Source of the DNA: Haloplanus rubicundus
Lineage (GTDB): Archaea > Halobacteriota > Halobacteria > Halobacteriales > Haloferacaceae
Direction of reading: 5' to 3'
Assembly: GCF_003342675.1 (NCBI RefSeq)
Contig: NZ_CP031148.1
Location: forward strand, 930,001 to 994,000
Length of the DNA stretch: 64,000 nt
Within the stretch, counting starts at the first letter, position 1, and every line of letters begins with the position of its first letter. This document shows positions 54,756 through 63,234 of the stretch, in pieces. Below the pieces are notes generated by a model, which searched no databases, was not told the DNA's origin, and saw only the letters and a program-made list of their open reading frames with translations. The translations under genes and the position numbers were made by a program.

Positions 54756-55676
54756 ATGGTCAAAAACGTCGCCAGCGTGGTGGCCGACCTCGACCCCGAG
54801 GATTTCTATCTGCTCTCGGGGGTCGAGCAGGGGATGCGATTCAGCGAGTGGGTCAACCGGGGGAAGCTGCCGGAGTACGCGAACCTGACCGCCGAGGAGG
54901 TGGACTACCGGCTGGATCGCTGCATGAAACGCGACCTGATCGAGCGCCGGACCATCCAGTACGAGGGCTACCAGCTCACCTTCGAGGGGTACGACGTGCT
55001 CGCCCTCCACACCTTCGCGGAGCGGGACACCATCGAGGGCGTCGGGGCGCCCCTCGGCGTCGGCAAGGAGAGCGACGTGTACGAGGCCCAGTCCTACCGC
55101 CCGCTCGCCCTGAAGTTCCACCGCGAGGGCTACACCAACTTCCGGGAGGTGAACAAGGAACGCGAGTACACCGCCGACCACCACCACGTCTCGTGGCTCT
55201 ACACGGCGCGCAAGGCGGCCGAGCGCGAACACGACGCGCTCGAAACCCTCTATCCCGACGTGTCGGTGCCGCGACCCGTCGACCACAACCGCCACGCCAT
55301 CCTGATGACGAAGTTCGACGGAGTCGAACTCGCGCGTGCGAAACTCGACGACGCGCAGGTCGTCGGCGTCCTCGACCTGGTGCTCGGGGAGGTGGCCGAC
55401 GCCTACGAGGCGGGCATGGTCCACGCCGACCTGAGCGAACACAACGTCGCCGTCGCGGAGTCGGGGATCACGATCTTCGACTGGCCCCAGTCGGTGCCCA
55501 CGGACCACGCGAACGCCGCCGAACTCCTCGAACGCGACGTGAGCAATCTGGTCGGCTTCTTCCGCCGGAAGTATCCCGCCGTCGTCCCCGACGTGGACGT
55601 GGCGAGAGTGGCCGACGCCATCGCGGAGGGCGACTTCCAGACGGTGCGGGAGTTCGCGACGAGTCGAAGTCCTTAA
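54756..55676 (+). CDS. rio2: Rio2 family serine kinase
   Basis: 306 residues. An N-terminal winged helix ([20 protein letters not shown] ... [14 protein letters not shown]) is followed by the RIO kinase: [11 protein letters not shown] as P-loop, ALKFHREG with the ATP-binding Lys, the catalytic loop [13 protein letters not shown], and the metal loop [10 protein letters not shown]. The winged helix and the STGK-type P-loop identify Rio2, needed for late maturation of the small ribosomal subunit. It lies 128 bp upstream of the L15e gene. Confidence 0.95.
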   Translation: MVKNVASVVADLDPEDFYLLSGVEQGMRFSEWVNRGKLPEYANLTAEEVDYRLDRCMKRDLIERRTIQYEGYQLTFEGYDVLALHTFAERDTIEGVGAPLGVGKESDVYEAQSYRPLALKFHREGYTNFREVNKEREYTADHHHVSWLYTARKAAEREHDALETLYPDVSVPRPVDHNRHAILMTKFDGVELARAKLDDAQVVGVLDLVLGEVADAYEAGMVHADLSEHNVAVAESGITIFDWPQSVPTDHANAAELLERDVSNLVGFFRRKYPAVVPDVDVARVADAIAEGDFQTVREFATSRSP

Positions 55677-55803
55677 ACGGAACCGGGCGGTAGCACGGCT
55701 AACTCGCTGGTCGACGGGCCCCAGCGGGCACCCGACTCGTCGGGACGACATGTGGCTCGCCGACTTCGGCGACGCTGAATCGCAAGCGCCCGTGGTGAAA
55801 CCC

Positions 55804-56394
55804 ATGGCACGAAGCTTCTACTCCCACATCCGGGACGCGTGGCAGAACCCCGACGACGGGGCACTCGCCGAACTGCAGTGGCAACGAAAACAGGACTGGC
55901 GCGAGCAGGGCGCCATCGAGCGCATCGAGCGCCCGACCCGCCTCGACAAGGCGCGCAACCTCGGCTACAAGGCCAAACAGGGCATCGTCGTCGTCCGCAC
56001 GTCGGTGCGCAAGGGCGGCGCCCGCAAGCGCCGATTCAAGGCCGGGCGACGCTCGAAGCGCCAGGGCGTCAACCGCCTCGGCCGCCGCAAGAGCATCCAG
56101 CGCATCGCGGAAGAGCGCACGTCGCGCAAGTACCCCAACCTCCGCGTGCTCAACTCCTACTGGGTGGGCGAGGACGGCTCGCAGAAGTGGCACGAAGTGA
56201 TTCTCGTGGACCCCGAGCATCCCGCCATCCAGAGCGACGACGACCTGAACTGGATCTGTGACGACAGTCACCGCGGCCGGGCGTTCCGCGGCAAGACCAG
56301 CGCCGGCAAGAAGGGCCGCGGGCAGCGAAAGCGCGGCAAGGGCACGGAACACACCCGACCCAGCGTGAGCGGCGACCGGCGCCGCGGCAAGTAG
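55804..56394 (+). CDS. rpl15e: large ribosomal subunit protein eL15 (L15e)
   Basis: 196 residues from ATG 55804. Family features: [67 protein letters not shown] (split over several conserved blocks), [20 protein letters not shown] and a long basic tail ending [12 protein letters not shown]. It is part of the large subunit and contacts 23S rRNA. The gene appears monocistronic. Confidence 0.97.
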   Translation: MARSFYSHIRDAWQNPDDGALAELQWQRKQDWREQGAIERIERPTRLDKARNLGYKAKQGIVVVRTSVRKGGARKRRFKAGRRSKRQGVNRLGRRKSIQRIAEERTSRKYPNLRVLNSYWVGEDGSQKWHEVILVDPEHPAIQSDDDLNWICDDSHRGRAFRGKTSAGKKGRGQRKRGKGTEHTRPSVSGDRRRGK

Positions 56395-56534
56395 GGCGGC
56401 TCCGCTTTTCCGTTCTCAGCGTCCGCCAGCGACGGCGCCGGCGTCGCCGGGCGATAAATCGCATGTCGCGATACAGAAGGGCGGCCGGCTGGAAGTTGAG
56501 ACTACACCCGCTATGGAGGAGGCGGCATGCGTAG

Positions 56535-57041
56535 TCACCGATACTCCGAAATCGACTGGTGTGGAACGTAGTACCCGATTTCACCGATCCACGTCGACAG
56601 CCACTCGTCAGCGATCGATTCGTCGATTTTTTCGGCATCGATAGCAGCCAAGAGCACACCGACGGATCCGACCACGGGCACGCCCTGTTCTTTCGCAAAT
56701 GATCGGGCATCTCCGTCATCCGTCAGCAGACGACCGTCCTCTGCGTCCGCCAAGGCGAACGCTTGAGCCTCGCCGGGATCGAGATGATCGCTGACGACCG
56801 ACTCTCTATTTGAAACGGTGTCCGAAACCGACGCGACTGGAATCTCGTCGTCGAGTGTATCGAGTGCGGATTGAAGATATGGATGATCACCAACACCGTT
56901 CTCGAGTTCCTCGTGCACGACTGGAACCGTACAGACTCCAGAGAGTCCTGCAACCACTCACAACTGGTCGATATACGCAAAATTCGAGAGGACAGTCGTG
57001 TTCAGGACGCTCGGATTCGTTGGAATTCCGCCACCTGTCAT
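56535..57041 (-). pseudogene. PIN-domain toxin (DUF3368-type) broken by an in-frame stop
   Basis: Reading from ATG 57041, 27 codons (MTGGGIPTNPSVLNTTVLSN, then FAYIDQL) run into a TGA at 56958-56960. The frame then continues unbroken for 140 codons: VVAGLSGVCTVPVVHEEL and the family's DPGEAQAFALADAEDGRLL and TDDGDARSFAKEQGVPVVGS. The ATG overlaps the antitoxin stop (ATGA). Restoring one codon (for example Trp) would give a 168-residue toxin. Without readthrough or a GTG restart right after the stop, the product lacks the first PIN strand. The first acidic residue is already Asn (VLNTTVLSN). Confidence 0.85.
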
Positions 57042-57406
57042 TCCGTAGGTGACTCCACGTCGTTCGAGTCCTCATCATCGAATTCGAGTTCGCTTGCTGC
57101 CCCTACCTCGTAGGCTGCGTCGTCTTCGTCAACGAGCCCGAGGCGGAGGTCAACGCCGTGTTCACGGAGGATATCGCGCATCGTCCAGCGGTCGACATCA
57201 GCAAGTCTCGCAGCATCACCGAGTGTGATCCGTTCTCGTTCATAGAGGGCCACCGCAGCTGCAATACGCTCGTTTTCGTGATCCTCGAAGTATTCACGCA
57301 CGAACTCTCGCAACGCATCGCTCTTGCCCCCGAACACACCAGCCTCGACAGCACCCTCGATGAGGAGGTCGAGGTCGTCTGGATACGATCCAGTGATTCG
57401 TGCCAT
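57038..57406 (-). CDS. antitoxin, UPF0175 family
   Basis: 122 residues. SYPDDLDLLIEGAVEAGVFG and KSDALREFVREYFEDHE open the protein; RITLGDAARLADVDRWTMRDIL is the helix-turn-helix region of UPF0175, which usually pairs with DUF3368 PIN toxins. The acidic C-terminal tail would wrap the toxin. An AT-rich TATA-like stretch (57431-57442) lies about 25-36 bp before the ATG, as for leaderless transcripts. Confidence 0.9.
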   Translation of the reverse strand: MARITGSYPDDLDLLIEGAVEAGVFGGKSDALREFVREYFEDHENERIAAAVALYERERITLGDAARLADVDRWTMRDILREHGVDLRLGLVDEDDAAYEVGAASELEFDDEDSNDVESPTE

Positions 57407-57430
57407 CGTTCCATCTCGGACTACGACTTC

Positions 57431-57442
57431 ATACTATTTATG
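57431..57442 (-). promoter_or_regulatory. TATA element of the toxin-antitoxin operon
   Basis: The plus strand ATACTATTTATG gives CATAAATAGTAT on the minus strand, 25-36 bp upstream of the antitoxin ATG. The surrounding DNA to 57684 (about 240 bp) shows no other gene. Confidence 0.55.
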
Positions 57443-57684
57443 AACTGCGCCAGAATCCATATGCATTGAGAAGGCCGGTCTCAACTTCTGGCGGCCGGCG
57501 GACCGGGAGCGCTCCCCGACTCTCCGAGCCGTCTGCCAGCGTCGCCACTCGACACTGCGGACAGAACGTCACTCTCTTTCAGAACCGTCGGCGGCTTCCG
57601 CGTCACGGCGCCCTCGTCCGCCCGATCAACTCGACCCGACCGAGTGGGTTCCGGCTCGCCGGACTCCGTCTTCGCTCCCGAATC

Positions 57685-58485
57685 TCACTCGGAGGGCTCG
57701 GACCCCTCCAGCCGCCAGGTGAAGATCGCCTTCAGCACGACCACGAGGCTGTTCGTCTCCCCGGAGCCCCAGATCGCCGTCTCCGACCGTGGGTCCGTCG
57801 GGGGTGCATCGTGACCGTTGACGAGCACGCTCACGAGCGTCTGCGTGCCGTCGACCATCATGAGCCGCCCCGCGGGCGTGTCCGACCAGACCCACAGCGA
57901 TTCGAACAGTTCGGCACCGGGAATCTCCGTTCCGATCTGCTCCTGTACGTCCGCCGAGACGCCACCGAGGCTGATCGTCACTCCGCGCTCCGCGGCGTCG
58001 CGTAACGCGTCGACGACGTCCTCGGTGAGCAGATCCTCGACCGTCATGTAGACGACTTCGTCGTCCGCACCCTCGACGAACTCTACCACGCGGTCGGTGA
58101 CCGTCGCCTGCCCGTCCACCGTCCAGACCCCGCGCTGTTCCTCGCTCCGTCGAACGGGTTCGAGTTCGTCCAGCGCCGTCGTCAGGACCGACAGTCGGTG
58201 ATCGATCTCCCGTTCGAACTTTCGGGCGGTGGTGTCGGCCGAAATCGCCCAGAACTCCTTGGGGGAGGACTGCTGTACGTCGACCAACCCGAGGTCGTGG
58301 AGTTCGTCTATCGCGTCGTACACCCGCGTCCGAGGGACGTCCGAAACCCCACTCACGTCTTTCGCCGTTCCGGTGCCAAGGCTCACGAGGGCGACGAACG
58401 TCCGCGCGGCGTACGCGCTGAGGCCGAACTGTTCGAGTTGCTCGATGGCGGCCGAGCGGGGATCGTCGGACGGATCAGGAGTCAT
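57685..58485 (-). CDS. TrmB-family transcriptional regulator (copy 1)
   Basis: 266 residues from ATG 58485. An N-terminal winged helix-turn-helix (QLEQFGLSAYAARTFVAL, DVSGVSDVPRTRVYDAI) matches TrmB regulators. A short coiled region follows (TARKFEREIDHRLSVL), then a C-terminal effector domain with VYMTVEDLLTEDVVDAL and GRLMMVDGTQTLVSVLV. The product resembles the divergent regulator at 58868 along its whole length, so they are paralogs. The sugar-binding effector is unknown. Confidence 0.9.
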   Translation of the reverse strand: MTPDPSDDPRSAAIEQLEQFGLSAYAARTFVALVSLGTGTAKDVSGVSDVPRTRVYDAIDELHDLGLVDVQQSSPKEFWAISADTTARKFEREIDHRLSVLTTALDELEPVRRSEEQRGVWTVDGQATVTDRVVEFVEGADDEVVYMTVEDLLTEDVVDALRDAAERGVTISLGGVSADVQEQIGTEIPGAELFESLWVWSDTPAGRLMMVDGTQTLVSVLVNGHDAPPTDPRSETAIWGSGETNSLVVVLKAIFTWRLEGSEPSE

Positions 58486-58867
58486 GGTCGGTGGCTTCGG
58501 AAACCCAGCCACGGAACGTGGCCGGGGCCGGCACGCATCGGGTTGTGGTTGGGACACAAATTCCGAGCCGCGTGCCGGATTCGTAGTACGATCTTGAGCA
58601 GTATATTTCTTTTGTGATTAACTGAGTTAAAGTGCGAAGCAAAACTGTAATCGGACAGGAATCTATCTATTTCACATCCTGAAAACTGTGATTCTGTGGG
58701 TGACAACTAATCGTGGGCGGTTTCGATAGGGCGTATCGACTGTCGTCTCGGGAGAGTGGCTCCGTCCCACCAGTGAATCGAGCTCCCGAGTAGTGACAAC
58801 GCCTATCCGGCCAGCGCTCCAACGTTTCGAGAACTCCGGGCATCTCGGGGGTTACGAGTTGGGACAC
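58486..58867. promoter_or_regulatory. divergent control region between the two TrmB-like genes
   Basis: 382 bp without a gene. It has AT-rich islands around 58600-58690 with GTATATTTC (58601-58609), which suits a TATA element for the minus-strand gene, and a perfect 13-bp palindrome TTAACTGAGTTAA (58618-58630). The 10-mer TTGGGACACA occurs at 58549-58558 and again at 58859-58868, near the start of each gene, so the two may share a control site. Confidence 0.55.
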
Positions 58868-59674
58868 ATGAACACACACGAAACAGTCGAAGAAGCAGTC
58901 GAGGTACTCCAGCAACTCGGCTTGAAGGAGTACGAGGCAAAGTGTTTCGTCGGGTTGTCACGCCTCTCGACGGGGACGGCGAAACAGCTCAGCGAGATCA
59001 CCGACGTTCCTCGGACGCGGGTCTACGACGCCGTCCGGGTGCTGGAAGCACAGGGACTCGTCGAAGTCCAGCACTCCAGTCCACAGCGGTTTCGGGCCGT
59101 TCCGCTCGAGGAGGCGACCGAAACCCTTCGCGACCAGTACGAGGCTCGTGTCGACCGCCTCACGAACGCCCTCGAACAGGCCGATCCAGTGGACCAGACC
59201 GACGAAGACCCGATCCAGGAGGTCTGGTCGATGTCCGGGACGGACGCGATTGCGAACCGGTCGAACCAGCTCATCGGCGATGCGACCGACGAGGTCGTGT
59301 TGGTGCTCGGCGACGAATCGCTGCTGACGGAAGAGTTGATCGACAGCCTGATCGAACTTGGTCCCGAGGTGGATCTGCTGATCGGTGCGGTAACCGAAGC
59401 GCTCGAAGCGCACATTCACGACGCCGTCCCGAACGCCACCACGTTCCTCTCCGGGCTGGATTGGCTGCGCAGCGGCACGGACTCCGTCGAGGACTTGGCG
59501 ATCGGACGGCTCCTGCTCGTCGACGGGTCGACCATCCTCGTCAGTACGCTCGTGCCCGAGACGGGCGAGGAACAGGCGATTTTCGGCGGCGGGTTCCGGA
59601 ACGGACTCGTCGTGATTTCGCGGCGGTTGCTGGCGCAGGGCTTGCTGCCGCAACGCGACCCACACCCGGAGTAG
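58868..59674 (+). CDS. TrmB-family transcriptional regulator (copy 2)
   Basis: 268 residues from ATG 58868. The DNA-binding part is EVLQQLGLKEYEAKCFVGL and QLSEITDVPRTRVYDAVRVL, with LEAQGLVEVQHSSPQRF. The dimerising helix (RDQYEARVDRLTNALEQ) is followed by an effector domain with DEVVLVLGDESLLTEELI and IGRLLLVDGSTILVSTLV. It converges on the enolase-superfamily gene 108 bp downstream and may control it, or the gene set at 61.3 kb. Confidence 0.9.
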   Translation: MNTHETVEEAVEVLQQLGLKEYEAKCFVGLSRLSTGTAKQLSEITDVPRTRVYDAVRVLEAQGLVEVQHSSPQRFRAVPLEEATETLRDQYEARVDRLTNALEQADPVDQTDEDPIQEVWSMSGTDAIANRSNQLIGDATDEVVLVLGDESLLTEELIDSLIELGPEVDLLIGAVTEALEAHIHDAVPNATTFLSGLDWLRSGTDSVEDLAIGRLLLVDGSTILVSTLVPETGEEQAIFGGGFRNGLVVISRRLLAQGLLPQRDPHPE

Positions 59675-59782
59675 CCGTGATCACCGGGCCCGGGGTGTGC
59701 TCGTCGGCGGCGTCGCCACGCTGCGCACGGGCGAACGGACTGCCCACGCCCACGCGAACGAGCCGTTCGACCGCCACGAGCG

Positions 59783-60961
59783 TCACCCCTCGTAGACGTG
59801 TGTGCTCCCCGTGGCGTTGGCCTCGATGTAGTCCCAGTCGTACTCGACGCCGAGGCCCGGTCCCTCGGGGACGCTGACGCACCCGTCGGCGTCGACGGTG
59901 TCGATCATGTCGGAGTAGTCGCCCTCGTACACCGGCGGCTGCGTGTTCGCCGCCTCGGGGTGGACCAGGGCGAGTTCGTAGTAGTTCGTGTTTCGCGTCG
60001 CGGCGATGCAGTGTCGCTGGGCGGGACCGGGGGCGTGGAACTCCACGTCGATGCCGAACCCCTCGGCGACGTGGGCGATCTTCATCGCACCGGTGATCCC
60101 GCCGTCGTACTCGGGGTCGGCGCGGAGGAAGTCGGTCGACTCCCCGGCGGCGAAGTCGGATTTGAGTTCCAGCCCCCGGACGTGTTCGGTCTGCAGGATC
60201 GGCGTGTCGAGCTTCTGCCGGAGCTTTCGGTGGGCGTGCCCCGAGATGCCGCCGTCGCGGAAGGGGTCCTCGTACCAGTAGAAGCCCTCCTCGTCGAGGG
60301 CGCGGCCGAGTTGGAGGGCGTCCGCGAACGTCTCCAGTTCGCAGGCGGGGTCGTGCATCAGGTCCATCTCGCTCCCGACGGCCTCGCCGACGGCGTGGAC
60401 GGCCGCTATCTCGCGGTCCAGGTCGCGGCGGGCGTCGCCGCCACCCCACCCGTGAATCTTGAACCCGCCGTAGCCCATGTCCCGACACGTCTCGGCGAAG
60501 TCGGCGAAGGCCGCGGGGGAGTCGAGGCCGCCGTTCTCGTCGCCGTGGTACGTCGACGCGTACGCCGGCATCGTCCGGCGGTAGGTGCCGAGGAGTTCGT
60601 GGATCGGCGCGTCGTAGTGTTTGCCCGCGAAATCCCAGAGCGCGATGTCTATCGGTCCGATCCCCATGCGGTCGTACTTGCGGAGCGCGCGTTTGAGTTC
60701 CGACCAGTGTTTCTCGCGGTCCAGCGGGTTCCGGCCGACGAGGTAGTTCGCGACCGTGTTGTACTGGGCCGCCGCGGGGGAGTTGCCGCCGACGTACTCG
60801 CCGGTGACGCCCGCGTCGGTATGGACCCTGACCGCGAACAGTTTCCGGGTCGTCGTCGTCCCCGGTTCGTAGACGAGGTTGAAGCCGGCGTCGTCGACGC
60901 CCACGTCCGCCAGTGGGTACTCGAACTCCGTGCTCTCGATGCGCGTGATCCGTGGTCCCAT
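59783..60961 (-). CDS. mandelate racemase/muconate lactonizing enzyme family protein
   Basis: 392 residues of the enolase superfamily. The capping domain comes first (ITRIESTEFEYPLADVGV ... GPIDIALWDFAGK), then the barrel with GGFKIHGWGGGDARRDL, DLMHDPACELE with the first metal Asp, FYWYEDPF with the second metal Glu and ILQTEHVRG. LRADPEYDGGITGAM and VEFHAPGPAQRH supply the catalytic Asp-His pair of the mandelate racemase group. Probably a sugar-acid dehydratase or racemase. Regulation by a neighbouring TrmB protein is plausible. Confidence 0.92.
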   Translation of the reverse strand: MGPRITRIESTEFEYPLADVGVDDAGFNLVYEPGTTTTRKLFAVRVHTDAGVTGEYVGGNSPAAAQYNTVANYLVGRNPLDREKHWSELKRALRKYDRMGIGPIDIALWDFAGKHYDAPIHELLGTYRRTMPAYASTYHGDENGGLDSPAAFADFAETCRDMGYGGFKIHGWGGGDARRDLDREIAAVHAVGEAVGSEMDLMHDPACELETFADALQLGRALDEEGFYWYEDPFRDGGISGHAHRKLRQKLDTPILQTEHVRGLELKSDFAAGESTDFLRADPEYDGGITGAMKIAHVAEGFGIDVEFHAPGPAQRHCIAATRNTNYYELALVHPEAANTQPPVYEGDYSDMIDTVDADGCVSVPEGPGLGVEYDWDYIEANATGSTHVYEG

Positions 60962-61015
60962 GCCTCGTCGGTCCCGGCCCGGCGGATTAACGCTACCGGA
61001 CCCGTCGGTCCGTGT

Positions 61016-61201
61016 CTACCGCGCGGTGCGGTACTCGCCGTGTTTCATGCCGAGGAAGAAGGCGACGACGGCGAACACGACCATCGAGGGCAACACCATC
61101 ATGAAGACGGTTCCGGGCGCCATCACGCTAGTGAGCCCCACCGTGGCGACGGCCGTAATCGCCACCAGTACGCCGACCGACTTGCCGAAGTCGAACTCCA
61201 T
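61016..61201 (-). CDS. small two-helix membrane protein
   Basis: 61 residues. After MEFDFGKS, helix 1 is VGVLVAITAVATVGLTSVM and helix 2 is GTVFMMVLPSMVVFAVVAFF, then a basic tail LGMKHGEYRTAR. Conserved in haloarchaea (likely a DUF7333-type protein, number not certain). No known role. It is divergent from the aldehyde oxidoreductase gene. Confidence 0.8.
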   Translation of the reverse strand: MEFDFGKSVGVLVAITAVATVGLTSVMAPGTVFMMVLPSMVVFAVVAFFLGMKHGEYRTAR

Positions 61202-61277
61202 GGAGGAAGACGGTATCGCGTGGTGAAAAGGTCAGCGACCGGCAACTGATTTGTGCGCGGAGCGACGACACCCCTCC

Positions 61278-61334
61278 ATGTCACACACGACCACTGCGGC
61301 CACCCGGCGGGCCGATGCGCCGACGGAGACGTAG
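61278..61334 (+). CDS. possible short upstream peptide
   Basis: An 18-codon ATG-to-TAG frame (MSHTTTAATRRADAPTET) ends one base before the GTG at 61336. It could be an upstream peptide or chance. No conserved motif. Confidence 0.25.
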   Translation: MSHTTTAATRRADAPTET

Positions 61335-61335
61335 C

Positions 61336-63192
61336 GTGACCGATCTACCGTCCGTCTACGGCGGGGAGAGCCTCCACGTCCACCTCGACGACGACGAGAG
61401 CGAGGTCGAGACTATCGACTCCGCCGACGCCCGGCGGTTCCTCGGCGGCAACGGTTTCGCGGCGAAGGCGGTTCACGACCACGTGCCCACGGACGCCGAC
61501 CCGTTCGACCCGGAGAACGTCGTCGCGTTCACCGTCGGACCGATGAACGGCACGCCGTTCCAGTCGACGAGTCGGGGCGTCGTCGGCTTCGTCAGCCCGC
61601 AGACCAACGGCTTCTTCGACAGCACCTTCGGCGGCACCTTCCCCCGTGCCCAGAAGACGACGGGGTTCGAGAGCGTCGTCCTCCACGGCGCCGCCGACGA
61701 ACTCTCCTACGTCCACGTCGACGAGGAGGGGGCACGCGTCGTCCCCGCGCCCGACCTCGCGGGCCTCGGCACCTACGAGACCTGTGCCGAGGTCGAGGAA
61801 CTCGCGGCCGCGGACGCCGACAACGACGTTCACGTCATCGCCGCCGGTCCTGCGGGCGAGAACCTCGTCCGCTTCGCCTGCCTGCTCCACGACTCCGAGA
61901 TGCGCGAGGGGGTCGCCGGCCGCGGCGGCGCCGGCGCCGTCCTCGGGTCGAAAAACGTGAAAGCCGTCGTCGTCGAGGAGGGCGATTTCAGCCCCGACCC
62001 CGCCGCAGACGGCGACTTACGGAGCCTCGTGGGGAGTCGGATGCAGCCGCTGATGGAGGAGACGGAGATGCTCCAGGAGTACGGCACGGCCGGCCTCGTC
62101 AACCCCATCAACGAGATGGGGAAACTCGGGCGGCGGAACAACCGGGTCGAACACTCACCCCGCGAGGAGGCCGAGGCGATCAGCGGCGAACTGATCCGCG
62201 AGGAGTACGTCACCGAGGATACGACGTGTGCGAACTGTGCCGTCGCCTGTGGCAAACACGTCACCGTCGAGAGCGAGGGGGTCACCGACGCGAAGATCCC
62301 CGAGTTCGAGAGCCTGTTCGGCACCGCGACCATGACCGACGTCTTCGACGTCGAGCGGGTGATCAAGGCCAACGACCTCTGTGATCAGTTGGGGATGGAC
62401 ACCATCTCGTGGGGCGTCTCCGTCGCCTTCGCCCGCGAGTGTTACGACGAGGGTCTCCTCGACGACGACGACTGCCCCCACCTCGCGTTCGGCGACGCCG
62501 ACGGTCTCGTCGAACTCGCGCGCCTGACCGCACACCGGGAGGGGTTCGGCGACCGACTCGCCGAGGGGTCGTTTCGCCTCGCCGCCGAACTCGACGACGA
62601 GGCCGAACGCTACCTCCACGGCACCAAGGGACTGGAGTTCGCCGCTCACTCCCCCCGCGGGCTGAAGGGGATGAGCATCGGCTACGCCACGTCGACGCGT
62701 GGCGGCTCCCACCACGACACTCGTCCCACGCCCCAGTACGACGGCGAACACGCCGAGACGACGGAGGGTACCCCGGCCTTCGCCGCCCGCACCCAACATT
62801 TCACCGCCCTCGGCGACTCCCTCACCCAGTGTCGGTTCGTGAGCGAAGGCGGCTACGACAAGCGCGTCACCGACCGCTACCGCGACGCCATCAACGCGGC
62901 GACGGGCTGGGACCTCTCGACCGACGAGGTGGAGCGCATCGGCGAGCGCATCTACAACCTCGAACGCCTCATCAACGTCGAGCGCGGCGTCGCGCGCCGC
63001 GAGACGGACACGCTCTCACATCGGGTCATGCACGAACCCATCCCCGACGGGCCGGCCGAGGGGATGTACTGCCCCCCGGAGGAGCTGTCCGCCATGCTCG
63101 ACGAGTACTACGAGTTCCGCGGGTGGGACGACGACGGGATTCCCACGGCCGAACGACTCGACGCCCTCGACATGGCGGAACTGGCGGACTGA
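61336..63192 (+). CDS. aldehyde ferredoxin oxidoreductase (tungsten enzyme)
   Basis: 618 residues from GTG 61336; an in-frame ATG at 61315 adds seven mostly Arg residues and is less likely. The N-terminal AOR domain has FLGGNGFAAKAVHDHV and GGTFPRAQKTTGFESVVLHG. Cluster ligands are the CANCAVACGKH triplet and the late Cys in GDSLTQC. Pterin/W-binding segments include AGRGGAGAVLGSKNVKAVVV. It oxidises aldehydes to acids with ferredoxin as acceptor. In haloarchaea related enzymes are tied to sugar or amino acid breakdown. Confidence 0.93.
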   Translation: MTDLPSVYGGESLHVHLDDDESEVETIDSADARRFLGGNGFAAKAVHDHVPTDADPFDPENVVAFTVGPMNGTPFQSTSRGVVGFVSPQTNGFFDSTFGGTFPRAQKTTGFESVVLHGAADELSYVHVDEEGARVVPAPDLAGLGTYETCAEVEELAAADADNDVHVIAAGPAGENLVRFACLLHDSEMREGVAGRGGAGAVLGSKNVKAVVVEEGDFSPDPAADGDLRSLVGSRMQPLMEETEMLQEYGTAGLVNPINEMGKLGRRNNRVEHSPREEAEAISGELIREEYVTEDTTCANCAVACGKHVTVESEGVTDAKIPEFESLFGTATMTDVFDVERVIKANDLCDQLGMDTISWGVSVAFARECYDEGLLDDDDCPHLAFGDADGLVELARLTAHREGFGDRLAEGSFRLAAELDDEAERYLHGTKGLEFAAHSPRGLKGMSIGYATSTRGGSHHDTRPTPQYDGEHAETTEGTPAFAARTQHFTALGDSLTQCRFVSEGGYDKRVTDRYRDAINAATGWDLSTDEVERIGERIYNLERLINVERGVARRETDTLSHRVMHEPIPDGPAEGMYCPPEELSAMLDEYYEFRGWDDDGIPTAERLDALDMAELAD

Positions 63193-63234
63193 TCGGCCGG
63201 GACGTATAACCCGTTCACTCCGAAACACCGACGC

